64,000 bases of DNA from an uncultured Lachnospiraceae bacterium (GCA_947246015.1 CAMXQE010000003.1:1-64000), one strand, 5' to 3'. Shown: positions 17,232-25,731, counted from the first letter of the stretch. Numbers and translations: made by a program. The notes: generated by a model not told the origin, from the letters alone.

Positions 17232-18608
17232 TTAATCATGCTCCCTTCCGATATCATCCTCATTCAGCACAATCCCGATTGCCCAGGGCGGCAGCTCAGG
17301 CCGTTCCCCGTTCTCGTCCAAAAATACAAAAATCGTATCATACTCCGGCATCTGCGCCGGATATATCCCATATCCGTCCGTAAAGTAAATAAGCCCTTTC
17401 AGATTTTCGAATTCCCCTTCCGCTGCCAGCTTATCCACATATTCAAATACCGGACGGAAATCCGTAGAGCCGAATCCTTTCAGCTTCCCATTTTTCATGA
17501 ACTCATCAAAATCTTTCTCTCCGGTAATCTTCGTATCGCTCTGCACTTCACTGTCACACTGGACGATATGCACATTTATTTTCTGGAAAAAATTCTCCGT
17601 CCCTTTCAGAATCGAATAAGTTTTTCTCACAAACTCCCTGACGATTTCTCCCCTGCAGGATGCCGAAGTATCGATAGCGATAACAAATTCCTTCACTTTC
17701 TTCGTATCCTTATACTCCAGCGGTTCCACTAACGGCATATTTCCGTATTCCGAAAGTCCGTACGTATAATAAATATAATCAAATTCATCATCATTGACCT
17801 GCATATCTTCGCCCATAACCGTAAACTTCTGCAATATCTGCGCATAATCATACCGGTCCTTCGTAGCCTCTGCCAGGTTCTTTTCCAGACTTTCCGAGCT
17901 GCTCTTATCTTTGGAAAAAGATTTTAAATCCGCCTTAATCCGTTCACTGATTTTCTTCCACTGCTCCTCCGTAACCATCATCTGTTCCTGTCCGCGCCAA
18001 TATATATGCTCATCCCGATGGAACAGCCTGTGCCACTGCATCCGCTCGCTATCGCTGATTGGATTGTTCTTCAGATACCGGTAGATTCTCTCCGCCGTCA
18101 GGACGCCCACATCCTCCTTCAGATAGTGCAGTTTATTACGCGCCTCCGCATCCGTCTCCAAAACTGCCATATACAGCCCCATCTCCAATATGACGTTCTC
18201 TACCGCCGCATCGACCGCCAGGTCCCACAGTTCCGTCTCTTTTTCCGCATATGCGAAGCTATGGTAAAACACACAGTGGAACAGCATATGCAGATATAAC
18301 CGCACCGGATAATTTTTTTCTTCCTTATATTGTTTCAGCAGCCATACCGGATCATAGTACAATTTTTCCCCGTCCGTCGCCGCACCATCCGTCGCCGGCT
18401 TTGGCTCTGGTTTCATTCTTGACAACGCGACATCCAGGAAACGCATATTCACTACAATATTGTCCCTGGCTAACTGCATAACTTTTCCTGCAAGCCCCGC
18501 CGCCTGCTCCGTACGCCCTGCCCGGTCGTTTTCCATTCTCTTCTTCTCTGCTTCCGGCTTTACATCCATCTCCATGCTCCCGTTCTTATCTGTCTGATTT
18601 ATCACCAT
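17232..18608 (-). CDS. VWA-like protein with metallopeptidase-like N-terminus (DUF2201 type)
   Basis: 458 aa. The N-terminal half resembles the DUF2201 putative metallopeptidase domain (LYLHMLFHCVFYH, where His residues stand in the helix, and DLAVDAAVE). The C-terminal ~200 residues form a VWA-like fold: FVIAIDTSASC is a MIDAS-type DxSxS, followed by FGSTDFRPVFEY and LIYFTDGYG. Proteins of this kind are encoded next to MoxR ATPases, as here. It is the first gene of the unit; a second Met (MEMDVKPE) 11 codons in is another possible start. Cytoplasmic; role unknown beyond the ATPase partnership. Confidence 0.85.
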   Translation of the reverse strand: MVINQTDKNGSMEMDVKPEAEKKRMENDRAGRTEQAAGLAGKVMQLARDNIVVNMRFLDVALSRMKPEPKPATDGAATDGEKLYYDPVWLLKQYKEEKNYPVRLYLHMLFHCVFYHSFAYAEKETELWDLAVDAAVENVILEMGLYMAVLETDAEARNKLHYLKEDVGVLTAERIYRYLKNNPISDSERMQWHRLFHRDEHIYWRGQEQMMVTEEQWKKISERIKADLKSFSKDKSSSESLEKNLAEATKDRYDYAQILQKFTVMGEDMQVNDDEFDYIYYTYGLSEYGNMPLVEPLEYKDTKKVKEFVIAIDTSASCRGEIVREFVRKTYSILKGTENFFQKINVHIVQCDSEVQSDTKITGEKDFDEFMKNGKLKGFGSTDFRPVFEYVDKLAAEGEFENLKGLIYFTDGYGIYPAQMPEYDTIFVFLDENGERPELPPWAIGIVLNEDDIGREHD

Positions 18609-18656
18609 TTATATCTTACCAATCTTTTCACATATTTACTACCCATAAATAAAAAC

Positions 18657-18706
18657 AAAAACTTTGGAAAATATTTTTACCGGGGCAAAATATTTCCCAA
18701 AGTTTT
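18657..18706 (-). terminator. Terminator after the anti-sigma gene
   Basis: AAAACTTTGG-AAATATTTT arms pair 19 of 20 across a short CCGGGGC loop. On the minus strand the stem ends in TTTTTGTTTTTATTT. It separates the sigma/anti-sigma pair from the VWA operon. The symmetric A/T arms could work in both directions. Confidence 0.75.
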
Positions 18707-18729
18707 ATTCCATAAACCGATTCCTCACA

Positions 18730-20070
18730 TCATCCAACCGGAACTACATAAAAATCGCTTTCCGCAGGAATACTTCCTCCATTTGGATTTGGCCTGGCAA
18801 ATAACAGGCTTTCTACCTGGTCCACATCAATAATCCTGTCCGTTGCAAACGTAACCATATAAGTATCCGTGTCCTCTTCATCGTACCCCATGCTGCCCCC
18901 GTTCATTAAATAAGGATATAACGTTCCGTCTTTCATCTTCACGCCTCTCAGCATCGGAGGTTCCGCAACCATCTGCGCTTCAATCGGACTGCCGTTTTCA
19001 TCGACGCCCTCTTCCGTCACCCACGTCAATGGGAAATCATATTCCACATGCATGGAAACCGGCGATAACTCCGCCTTTGTAACCACAGCCCCGGAATCCC
19101 CTAACGGCGCCTGCAGTTCATATACCTCCATACTGTCCTTTCCCTGCAGGTTCCAGTCAAAGCTCCATGTATCTTCCACATCTGTGCCCAGATATGCCGC
19201 CTTTGCCACTGTCCCCAGATTCTTCAGCTCCACATGGATTGGTTTGTCAATAAAACAGCCTTTGGTAAAGCCCGACAGTGTAATCATATACTCCATGCTG
19301 CCGTCTTCCATTACAAACCGTTCTATGCTCTCATCACTATCATAATCAATCGGCGAACTGTCCGCATAGACAGCCCTCCCGTCCGGCCCTACAATCAATC
19401 CATTGTAAAAGCTGGCTGTCCAGTTCAAATCTTCCACTCCTTCCACATTGACATATATGCTTTCAAATGCCGGTTCCGCACCATCCGCCAATGTGTATCC
19501 GTCTACCCGGAATACAATATGGGCGAAATAATTATCCGTAATGCTCTGCTCGGCCGTTATCGTAACTCCCTGCCTGGTGCACTCCTGCATGGCAAACGCT
19601 ACCGCGTGCTCCTCCTTCAGCTGAACCTTCTGTTCCTCCGTTATCTGCATCCCCTCTTCCATGCTCCTGCTCCATCGGAAATACGCTGCTGTTGCGGTAA
19701 TACCCGCACAAGCCACGGCTGCTGCCAGGAAAATACCAGCCGCACGCTTCACGGATTGTCCGGCCCTCCCTGCTTTCTTTCTCTTCCCTTTTCCATTCCA
19801 TTTTTCATTCCCTTTTCCATTCCTTTTCCCATTCTTTATTCCTTTTCCATTCTTCATTCCTTTTTTTGTACTTCTTATATCATCCCTCATATTCTTCCCT
19901 CCGTCTTCTGTTTCATCCTTTTGGCTTTCACAGCTTTCCACAGCCCCACTTCTTCGCCCTTCGCTGTTCATCACCCTTATCGTGTCAAAAGCTTTTGCCG
20001 CCTTATCCTGTACGACCTCCGGAATTTCCACATCCATTTGCAAAGCTTTTATCAAATCCTTTCTATCCAT
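18730..20070 (-). CDS. DUF4179 transmembrane protein, probable anti-sigma factor
   Basis: 446 aa. A cytoplasmic N-terminus (1-110) carries a Lys/Asn/Gly-rich run (about 70-100), then one membrane helix (AAGIFLAAAVACAGITATAAY, ~113-133), then an extracellular DUF4179-like region to the end (GFTKGCFIDKPIHVEL and neighbours). Genes of this type follow ECF sigma factors and bind them at the membrane (family knowledge). It begins 16 bp after the sigma gene stop, with GGAGG before the ATG. The low-complexity run has no counterpart I know in the family and looks like a recent repeat expansion. Confidence 0.82.
   Translation of the reverse strand: MDRKDLIKALQMDVEIPEVVQDKAAKAFDTIRVMNSEGRRSGAVESCESQKDETEDGGKNMRDDIRSTKKGMKNGKGIKNGKRNGKGNEKWNGKGKRKKAGRAGQSVKRAAGIFLAAAVACAGITATAAYFRWSRSMEEGMQITEEQKVQLKEEHAVAFAMQECTRQGVTITAEQSITDNYFAHIVFRVDGYTLADGAEPAFESIYVNVEGVEDLNWTASFYNGLIVGPDGRAVYADSSPIDYDSDESIERFVMEDGSMEYMITLSGFTKGCFIDKPIHVELKNLGTVAKAAYLGTDVEDTWSFDWNLQGKDSMEVYELQAPLGDSGAVVTKAELSPVSMHVEYDFPLTWVTEEGVDENGSPIEAQMVAEPPMLRGVKMKDGTLYPYLMNGGSMGYDEEDTDTYMVTFATDRIIDVDQVESLLFARPNPNGGSIPAESDFYVVPVG
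19785..19870. repeat. Short tandem repeats coding a Lys/Asn/Gly run
   Basis: Units of CATTCCTTTTC kind recur about six times inside the DUF4179 gene and code for repeats such as KNGKGIKNGKRNGKG. Slippage of this tract would change the length of the juxtamembrane segment. Confidence 0.6.
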
Positions 20071-20085
20071 CCTTTTACCTCCGAT

Positions 20086-20577
20086 TCATGCAAATTCCTT
20101 TGCCAACTGCTGCCTGCCTCTTGCCAGCCTGCTCCGTACCGTACTTTCCGGCATCGAAAGAATCCGGCTGATTTCTCCTGTTTTAAAACCTTCCACATAG
20201 TAAAGCACCAGCACCAGGCGGTATTTTTCATTCAGCGAGTCCAATGCTTCCTTCCACTCTGCATTTGCAAATTTGACATCATACGAAGGAATGTCCGGAA
20301 TCTCTTCCACCAAAGAAAGATTTTTCTGCTTTCTCAGAATATCATTACACTTGTTAATCAAAATCCTTGTCATCCATGTACGGAAAAAAGATTCCTCCTT
20401 CAACTGCCACATTTTTTCCCAACAGGTCAGTATCGTTTCCGAAATTGCATCCGCTATATCCTCGTCATTATACAGAATTGACCTTGCAGTTTTGTACATA
20501 TTCTGCATCTGTGACTGCATCAGTTCCGTAAAAGCATCCGGATTGCCCTGCTTTGCCTTTCTAACCAATTTATCCAT
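20086..20577 (-). CDS. ECF-type RNA polymerase sigma factor
   Basis: 163 aa, normal for an ECF sigma. Region 2 spans ~8-75 (DAFTELMQ, EDIADAISET, WMTRILINKCND). Region 4 spans ~110-160, with LNEKYRLVLVLYYVEGFKTGEISRIL split as an HTH and ending STVRSRLARGRQQL. The start at 20577 has GGAGG at 7 bases; an ATG six bases earlier would sit on top of the ribosome site. It is co-transcribed with the DUF4179 anti-sigma gene, so release on envelope stress is the likely control. The class is SigV/SigW-like, target genes unknown. Confidence 0.92.
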   Translation of the reverse strand: MDKLVRKAKQGNPDAFTELMQSQMQNMYKTARSILYNDEDIADAISETILTCWEKMWQLKEESFFRTWMTRILINKCNDILRKQKNLSLVEEIPDIPSYDVKFANAEWKEALDSLNEKYRLVLVLYYVEGFKTGEISRILSMPESTVRSRLARGRQQLAKEFA

Positions 20578-20945
20578 AACCATCCTCCATGCCTTCAGTC
20601 ATTCGTATGTACCTATCCATACACTGTGCGGCTCCCTCTCTTTTCTTTGTACGTACAATCGCTTTTTGAGGTTCTATTCATTAGACGGCAGATTTCAAAA
20701 AAATGTCCCAACCAATTTTTCTTTTCACAAGAAGAAAGGCCCCGCTTTCGCGGAGCCTCTCTTCTTTATTTTCTTATGAGGGGGGAGATAGTGAGTTTTT
20801 AAATAGTGAATTCTTCAACTATCTGTAATACATAATAATAGATAAATGTGTCCTTCCTGTGTCTTATTTTGAAAAAAGTTATAAAATTTCCAAACCATTC
20901 ATAAACTAATTCTAAAATAATCTTAACAATTGGAACATCTGTACC
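20578..20945. other. Non-coding stretch before the sigma gene
   Basis: 368 bp without a convincing gene. It holds one stem-loop, GGCCCCGC-TTTC-GCGGAGCC (20738-20757), with pyrimidine-rich flanks, and an A/T-rich part towards 20945. The autoregulated sigma promoter should be in the 100 bp next to 20577, but I see no clear -35/-10 for sigma A. Confidence 0.5.
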
Positions 20946-21062
20946 TTAATTATCCCCATCTCCTTCACTTGCCGCTACAGCAGATACCACCGAAGAAACC
21001 ACGGCAACAATAACCGCAATAATTATAATAAGCAGTCCTCCACCCAAAATCAACATTTCCAT
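20946..21062 (-). CDS. 38-aa single-pass membrane peptide
   Basis: A short frame, MEMLILGGG then an Ile/Val/Ala-rich helix, ending SEGDGDN. It has AAGAGGT about 9 bases before the ATG at 21062 and a TAA at 20946. The helix is ~22 residues, enough for one span, with an acidic tail. It stands alone between the sigma operon and the divergent kinase-like gene. Such peptides can be toxins, regulators of a membrane partner or stress peptides; nothing here decides. A protein-like start signal and balanced composition argue for a real gene. Confidence 0.55.
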   Translation of the reverse strand: MEMLILGGGLLIIIIAVIVAVVSSVVSAVAASEGDGDN

Positions 21063-21250
21063 ATCTTTCTACCTCTTTCCTTCCTTCATCTGACGCTTCT
21101 TTATTCTTAAGGATTATTCCAATAACTTTGATTTTTATTATAGCATATCATTCCCGCTTTTGCATCAAAAAATTGACTGGAACCGCGATTCCCATCTTCC
21201 TTATACCGCCATATAATAAATATATACTATTAATATAAAGGGGACGTCTC

Positions 21251-21724
21251 ATGGATACCACAATTCATCTCCCTGCAATCATCGCCAATCTGCAAAATGG
21301 CGTTTACCCTAAACTCGGAAGCGGTTCCGGCAGACGGGTTTACGACTTACAAAACGGCACTGTCCTGAAAACCGCCAGAAATGTCAGAGGCTATGCCCAA
21401 AATCAGATAGAATATATCATTTCCGAAATGGATGATTCCGAACAATTTGCCAAAGTCCTCTATATCTCCAAAGACAATCTGTATCTTATCATGGAAAAAG
21501 CAGAACCTGTAACTGATTTCTCCCAGGTACGGGACTATTTTAAAGTCAATACTAACCGCGAATTGTTTCAACTGAGCAACCTGAGCTATATTCCGCGCAA
21601 ATACAATCTCCTCATCAGCGATTTATGCCGCCCTGTCAACTGGGGACTCATAAACGGCCGCCCCGTTATCATTGACTACGGATTCACCGGAAGAATACGC
21701 CGTAAATACTACTCACTCTTATAA
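21251..21724 (+). CDS. Small protein-kinase-like fold protein
   Basis: 157 aa. Residues 20-45 resemble the kinase N-lobe: Gly-rich GSGSGRRVYDL followed by VLKTA with a candidate ATP-binding Lys. LYLIMEKAEPV looks like the hinge. The end reads ISDLCRPVNWGLINGRPVIIDYG, where a D..N pair and IIDYG stand in the place of the catalytic loop and the DFG motif. The protein is far shorter than a normal kinase (~250 aa), so the C-lobe is minimal. Compact kinase-like proteins of this kind occur in phage-related and Firmicute genomes, but their roles are not known to me. AAGGGG precedes the ATG. Single gene. Confidence 0.6.
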   Translation: MDTTIHLPAIIANLQNGVYPKLGSGSGRRVYDLQNGTVLKTARNVRGYAQNQIEYIISEMDDSEQFAKVLYISKDNLYLIMEKAEPVTDFSQVRDYFKVNTNRELFQLSNLSYIPRKYNLLISDLCRPVNWGLINGRPVIIDYGFTGRIRRKYYSLL

Positions 21725-21750
21725 CCGCCTCCGTTTCCCCGAAATTTTCC

Positions 21751-22446
21751 CTAATCCACACCCCGCAGCCGCACATTCTTCACATAAGGTCTGACACATT
21801 CCGCCAGCCGCTCCAGCTCCTCCTTCGCATAAGCGTGAAATCCGGTTTGGATTACCGCCCTGCTGTCCTGATAGCCCTGCAGGAAATATTTTTCTGCTCC
21901 GGCTATCTCCCTTCCTATGGCCGTCAGTTCTTTTTCCCCATGCAGCTCCTTCACTACTGTCGTACGGAATTCGTACCTGACTCCGCTTTCCATGACGATT
22001 CTTATAGATTCCCGTATACGTTCCGTATCCAGCCCCTCCACTCCCGCTGCCTCTCCGTAACGTTCCATACTGCTCTTAATATCCATGGCTATGTAATCCA
22101 AGAGCTTCTTTTCCACAAGCCCGCAGAGCGTCTCCGGCCGGTAACCGTTCGTATCCAGCTTCACCAGATATCCCAACTCCCCGATTTCCCGTATAAAATC
22201 TTCCAGTCCTGTCTCCAGCGTAGGTTCCCCGCCGGTAATACAAACCCCGGTCAGAATGCCTTTTCTTTTTTTCAGAAATTCCATCACCTCCGCCATGGCT
22301 ATTACCGGCTGACTTTCCGGCCGCATCACCAAATCCCCGTTTTGGCAGAAAGGGCACCGGAAATTGCACCCGCCCAGAAAAACCGAAGCCGCCACATGTT
22401 CCGGATAATCCAGTAAAGTTGTTTTGTTTAATCCATGTATCCGCAT
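21751..22446 (-). CDS. Radical SAM activating protein (NrdG2-like)
   Basis: 231 aa. The radical-SAM cysteines CNFRCPFC lie at 27-34, and GGEPTL follows at ~60. It is similar to the group annotated as anaerobic ribonucleotide reductase activating protein, which uses a 4Fe-4S cluster and S-adenosylmethionine to make a glycyl radical on a partner. It matches the NrdG2-type length rather than the short (~160 aa) classical NrdG. No nrdD is in the window, so its target is unproven. The ATG at 22446 is preceded by GTGAGG at 9 bases; a GTG 5 codons upstream is an alternative. Confidence 0.82.
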   Translation of the reverse strand: MRIHGLNKTTLLDYPEHVAASVFLGGCNFRCPFCQNGDLVMRPESQPVIAMAEVMEFLKKRKGILTGVCITGGEPTLETGLEDFIREIGELGYLVKLDTNGYRPETLCGLVEKKLLDYIAMDIKSSMERYGEAAGVEGLDTERIRESIRIVMESGVRYEFRTTVVKELHGEKELTAIGREIAGAEKYFLQGYQDSRAVIQTGFHAYAKEELERLAECVRPYVKNVRLRGVD

Positions 22447-22559
22447 TCTGACACACCTCACCCATTCCTCAGACGTAAAATTTATTTGATACTATGTAAG
22501 AGATATATTATACTAAAATGACAGGAAAGTACAGTATTCTATGGCAGGAAGGACAGACT

Positions 22560-23042
22560 ATGGATATTCACGAAAAATACATGAAGGCCGCCATTAAGCA
22601 GGCACAGAAAGCATATGCGCTGGGCGAAGTCCCTATCGGCTGCGTCATTACTTATGAAGGCAAAATCATCGGCCGGGGATATAACCGCCGCAATACTGAT
22701 AAAAATACCCTCTCCCATGCAGAAATCACCGCCATCAATAAAGCCAGTAAAAAAATCGGCGACTGGCGTCTGGAAGGCTGTACCCTCTATGTCACCCTCG
22801 AACCATGCCAGATGTGCGCCGGAGCCATTATCCAGGCACGCATAACCGAAGTCGTCATCGGCAGCATGAATCCCAAAGCGGGCTGCGGCGGTTCCATCCT
22901 GAATATTTTGGAAATGCCCCAATTCAACCATCAGGCCAAAGTAACCAGAGGCATCCTGCAGGATGAATGCAGCCGTATACTCACTACTTTTTTCAAAGAA
23001 CTGCGTATCCGTAATAAATTGGAAAAAACGGAAAAATCATAG
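22560..23042 (+). CDS. tadA: tRNA adenosine(34) deaminase
   Basis: 160 aa, the family length. It converts A34 to inosine in tRNA-Arg(ACG), so it acts in decoding and is normally essential. Zinc/catalytic motifs are intact: HAE at 53-55 and PCQMC at 82-86. The start at 22560 has AGGAAGG upstream and fits the family N-terminus (YMKAAIKQAQKA). An earlier in-frame ATG at 22518 is unlikely. The SRP RNA promoter begins within 10 bp after its stop, a neighbourhood (tadA-SRP RNA) seen in many Firmicutes. Confidence 0.95.
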   Translation: MDIHEKYMKAAIKQAQKAYALGEVPIGCVITYEGKIIGRGYNRRNTDKNTLSHAEITAINKASKKIGDWRLEGCTLYVTLEPCQMCAGAIIQARITEVVIGSMNPKAGCGGSILNILEMPQFNHQAKVTRGILQDECSRILTTFFKELRIRNKLEKTEKS

Positions 23043-23048
23043 CGTCCA

Positions 23049-23077
23049 TTGACAAATCCGTTAAAACAAAGTATACT
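23049..23077 (+). promoter_or_regulatory. SRP RNA promoter
   Basis: TTGACA at 23049-23054, 17 bp, TATACT at 23072-23077; the RNA should start near 23083. Confidence 0.85.
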
Positions 23078-23082
23078 TAAGA

Positions 23083-23349
23083 AACCGTGCAGCCGGGGCG
23101 TTAGCGGTGTCCTGTACCTACAATCCGCTCTAGTAGGGGTGATGTTCTGTCGCGGGCTTACGTTGGTATAGCTGCCCTTTATAAGTGGCGTTGAAGTTTG
23201 GGTCTCACGCAATGGGAATCTGTGAATCGTGTCAGGTTGGGAACAAAGCAGCACTAAGCAGAAGCTTCCATGTGCCGTGAGGGTGCCTGGCGGAGTTAAC
23301 TGTAAAGGTAACGTATATTGATTACGTTCAACACAGAACGCACGGTTTT
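23083..23349 (+). ncRNA. ffs: Signal recognition particle RNA, large Gram-positive type
   Basis: About 267 nt. The ends pair (AACCGTGC with GCACGGTT). The SRP domain IV region is recognisable: GTGTCAGGTTGGGAACAAAGCAGCACTAAG, split here as GTGTCAGG, GGGAAC and AGCAGCACTAAG, with the closing TGCCTGGC. The 5' Alu-type part is present, as in the ~270-nt scRNA of Bacillus. It forms the targeting particle with Ffh. The asymmetric loop departs slightly from the common GGAA/GGAAGG form. Confidence 0.9.
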
Positions 23350-23416
23350 GATAATGCAAGTGCTCCATCCGGATGGAACACCAAATAGCAGATGTAAAAA
23401 CGGAGGATTCCATAGG

Positions 23417-24415
23417 ATGAATTTATCGGACTGCACTCTTTGTCCCAGAAATTGCCATGCAGACCGGAGTTCGGTTTGTATCGGGAACCGCAATGCGGTC
23501 TGCCTGGAAACCGGAAGCATACAAGACTCCGTCTCCGGACATCTCGGCTATTGCGGACAAACAGATGAAATAATTGCGGCGAGAGCTTCCCTCCATATGT
23601 GGGAAGAACCCTGCCTGTCAGGACAGACCGGTTCCGGCACTGTCTTTTTTTCGGGCTGTAATATGCGCTGTGTCTTCTGCCAGAACCACCATATTTCTAC
23701 AGGCAGGACAGGAAAAAAGATTTCCGTTGCGCGTCTTTCCGGGATATTCCTTGAACTGCAGGAGAAACACGCCTGCAATATCAATCTGGTAACTCCCACC
23801 CACTTTCTCCCCCAAATTATTCAGGCGCTGGAACTTGCCAAAAGCAATGGTCTTACCATTCCGATTGTCTATAATACCAGTTCATATGAAAAAGTAGAAA
23901 CATTAAAAATGCTGGACGGCCTGATTGATATTTATCTGCCCGATTTAAAATACTGCTCTTCCGAACTCAGCAAAAGATACTCCTGTGCGGAAGATTACTT
24001 TCTCTATGCCAGCGCTGCTATCGCCGAAATGGTACGGCAGACCGGCACTCCCGTATTTATGGACGAAAACACAGTTCACTCCTCCGGTCAGGACAGCGAA
24101 CCGCTTATGAAAAGAGGCGTTATCGTCAGACACCTTGCCCTTCCCGGATGCATGGAAGACTCCAAAGCAATCCTGCGCTATTTATTCTATACATACGGAA
24201 ATGACATATTTGTCAGTATTATGAACCAGTATACACCCCTCCCTGAGTTTCTTGATATCCGGCTTTATCCTGAATTAAACCGAACCATTACTGCGGAAGA
24301 ATACGATGAACTGGTAGATTATGCCATCTCCCTCGGTATCGAAAACGGTTTCATTCAGGAAGGCGGAACCTGTTCGGAAAGCTTTATACCCTCTTTTGAC
24401 TGTACCGGATTATGA
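23417..24415 (+). CDS. Radical SAM protein, PflX-like
   Basis: 332 aa of the COG1313/PflX type. An N-terminal Cys cluster (CTLCPRNC, C..C, GYCG) resembles the extra motif of that group. The radical-SAM core is CNMRCVFC at 81-88. Later blocks are LVTPTHFLPQI and IDIYLPDLKYCS. The reaction is not established in the family; some members activate glycyl radical enzymes. ATG 23417 has GGAGG at 10 bases. It begins soon after the SRP RNA, whose terminator is weak, so read-through is possible. No partner enzyme gene is adjacent. Confidence 0.82.
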   Translation: MNLSDCTLCPRNCHADRSSVCIGNRNAVCLETGSIQDSVSGHLGYCGQTDEIIAARASLHMWEEPCLSGQTGSGTVFFSGCNMRCVFCQNHHISTGRTGKKISVARLSGIFLELQEKHACNINLVTPTHFLPQIIQALELAKSNGLTIPIVYNTSSYEKVETLKMLDGLIDIYLPDLKYCSSELSKRYSCAEDYFLYASAAIAEMVRQTGTPVFMDENTVHSSGQDSEPLMKRGVIVRHLALPGCMEDSKAILRYLFYTYGNDIFVSIMNQYTPLPEFLDIRLYPELNRTITAEEYDELVDYAISLGIENGFIQEGGTCSESFIPSFDCTGL

Positions 24416-24427
24416 CCGCCGCAGGAA

Positions 24428-25630
24428 TCATATCTTTACTTTACGCAGATAATAGCCGAATTTTCCCGCCTCCGCATTCCCCCCCGTACACTCAAAGGCT
24501 TCAAAACCGAACATCAGGGCCACCATCTTTTCCCGTTCATAATATACCCCCGGCACGCCGAGATAGAAACAGCCGTCCCGTTCTCTTCCTAAAACAATAT
24601 GGCGGTAATTATAAAAGCCATGCAGCAGAAAACTATTATTTGCCAAATGCTGGTAGTCTCCTGTCATAATGACAAAATCCTTCGGCTGGATTGCTATGTA
24701 CTGTCTGTCATCTTCATAAGGATGCACTACGGAATAAATCTGCTTCAGCTGAGCCCATTTATCATCGAGTATTACGTCGTCAATCTGTATGTTCCCTTCT
24801 GCCCCTGCCATTTCTTTTCCGCTATTCTTACGGTTGTTTTTACTGCTGTTATCCTTGCTGCTGTTTTTACTGCCGTTATTCACATTGCTGTTATCTTTGC
24901 TGCTGTTTTTACTGCCGTTATTCATATTGCTGTTATCTTTGCTGCTGTTTTTACCGCCGTTATTTATATTGCTGTTATCTTTGCTGCTGTTATTCTTACC
25001 GTTATTACCGCTGTCCTTTTGTATTTTTATTTCCCGTCTCAGTGCTTCCCCGCTCTCACCTTTTCCGGCGGAATGCTTTTCCTGCCTGTCCCCTTTCCAT
25101 TCACTGTCCGCCCCTTCCGCTCCTCCACGGACAAATTTCCATATTCCTCTTTCCCTCTCCTTATCTTCCGGATTCCGTTCCGCTGTGTTTCCTGACCTCT
25201 TCCCGGTCTCACCCGTCTTCTCCTCTGCTGTCATTTCCGCAGCCTGCATCACGTTTCCGCAAAACGGCGTTTTTCCCATCAACACTTTCGTATCCGAAAT
25301 CTTCACCAATATTTCCGCTATCTCCCTGTAAGGCAGCCCTTTATCTCCCTCTTCCTCTCCTCCTGCTGTTACCCTGCCCTTTTCATAAATACCGCTCCAG
25401 CTTCCGTTTCCGTTATGTATAAATATTTCCCCTATCAGATATTCTTTTCCCCGCACTGATATGACAGCAACGTCATATTTTCGTTCCGCCAATGTACCCA
25501 TACCCGAAACATGCATATCAAAAGAGCAGGATTCGCCCCGGCACTCCATTCTGACAAACCCTGCTCCTTTTCTTTTGTTTCCGTATTCCATTTCCGAAAG
25601 ATAAATTACCTTCTTATCATAATGCACCAT
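24428..25630 (-). CDS. Two-domain protein with a 14-aa repeat linker
   Basis: 400 aa, soluble. The N-terminal domain (1-115) begins MVHYDKKVIYLSEMEYGNK and contains VAVISVRGKEYLIGEI. A long Lys/Glu/Ser linker includes four copies of the 14-residue unit KNSSKDNSNxNNGS. The C-terminal domain (~285-400) contains VVHPYEDDRQYIAIQPKDF and FYLGVPGVYYEREKMVA. I recall Lachnospiraceae proteins with the same two ends (DUF6128 may be the C-terminal one, not checked). No enzyme motif. It converges with the PflX-like gene, 12 bp between stops. Confidence 0.7.
   Translation of the reverse strand: MVHYDKKVIYLSEMEYGNKRKGAGFVRMECRGESCSFDMHVSGMGTLAERKYDVAVISVRGKEYLIGEIFIHNGNGSWSGIYEKGRVTAGGEEEGDKGLPYREIAEILVKISDTKVLMGKTPFCGNVMQAAEMTAEEKTGETGKRSGNTAERNPEDKERERGIWKFVRGGAEGADSEWKGDRQEKHSAGKGESGEALRREIKIQKDSGNNGKNNSSKDNSNINNGGKNSSKDNSNMNNGSKNSSKDNSNVNNGSKNSSKDNSSKNNRKNSGKEMAGAEGNIQIDDVILDDKWAQLKQIYSVVHPYEDDRQYIAIQPKDFVIMTGDYQHLANNSFLLHGFYNYRHIVLGRERDGCFYLGVPGVYYEREKMVALMFGFEAFECTGGNAEAGKFGYYLRKVKI
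24832..25000. repeat. 42-bp tandem repeat, four units, coding
   Basis: Units of 42 bp built on TGCTGTTATCTTTGCTGC and TTTTTACTGCCGTTATT, in frame with the minus-strand gene, give the 14-aa repeat. Units are nearly identical, so copy number is likely to vary. They also create long meaningless open frames on the plus strand. Confidence 0.85.
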
Positions 25631-25731
25631 AGTGGATACCTCCGTTCCTACAAAAAGTCATTCGATACTTCCGCCGTTTCTTCATTGTATTCCAAAGATA
25701 TCCATATTATGCAGACAAGCATATCCTCCGT

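Noticed and set aside
19234-20481. Plus-strand open frame of over 400 codons opposite the sigma/anti-sigma genes
   Set aside because: It lies fully antisense to two well-recognised genes, has a Phe/Ser/Pro/His-rich composition and no ribosome site.
24832-25000. Possible CRISPR array
   Set aside because: Units are directly adjacent with no unique spacers and are in-frame coding repeats.
24691-25422. Plus-strand Leu/Cys/Tyr-rich repeat frames
   Set aside because: Produced by the 42-bp tandem repeat in the minus-strand gene; three plus frames stay open because the repeat unit lacks stops.
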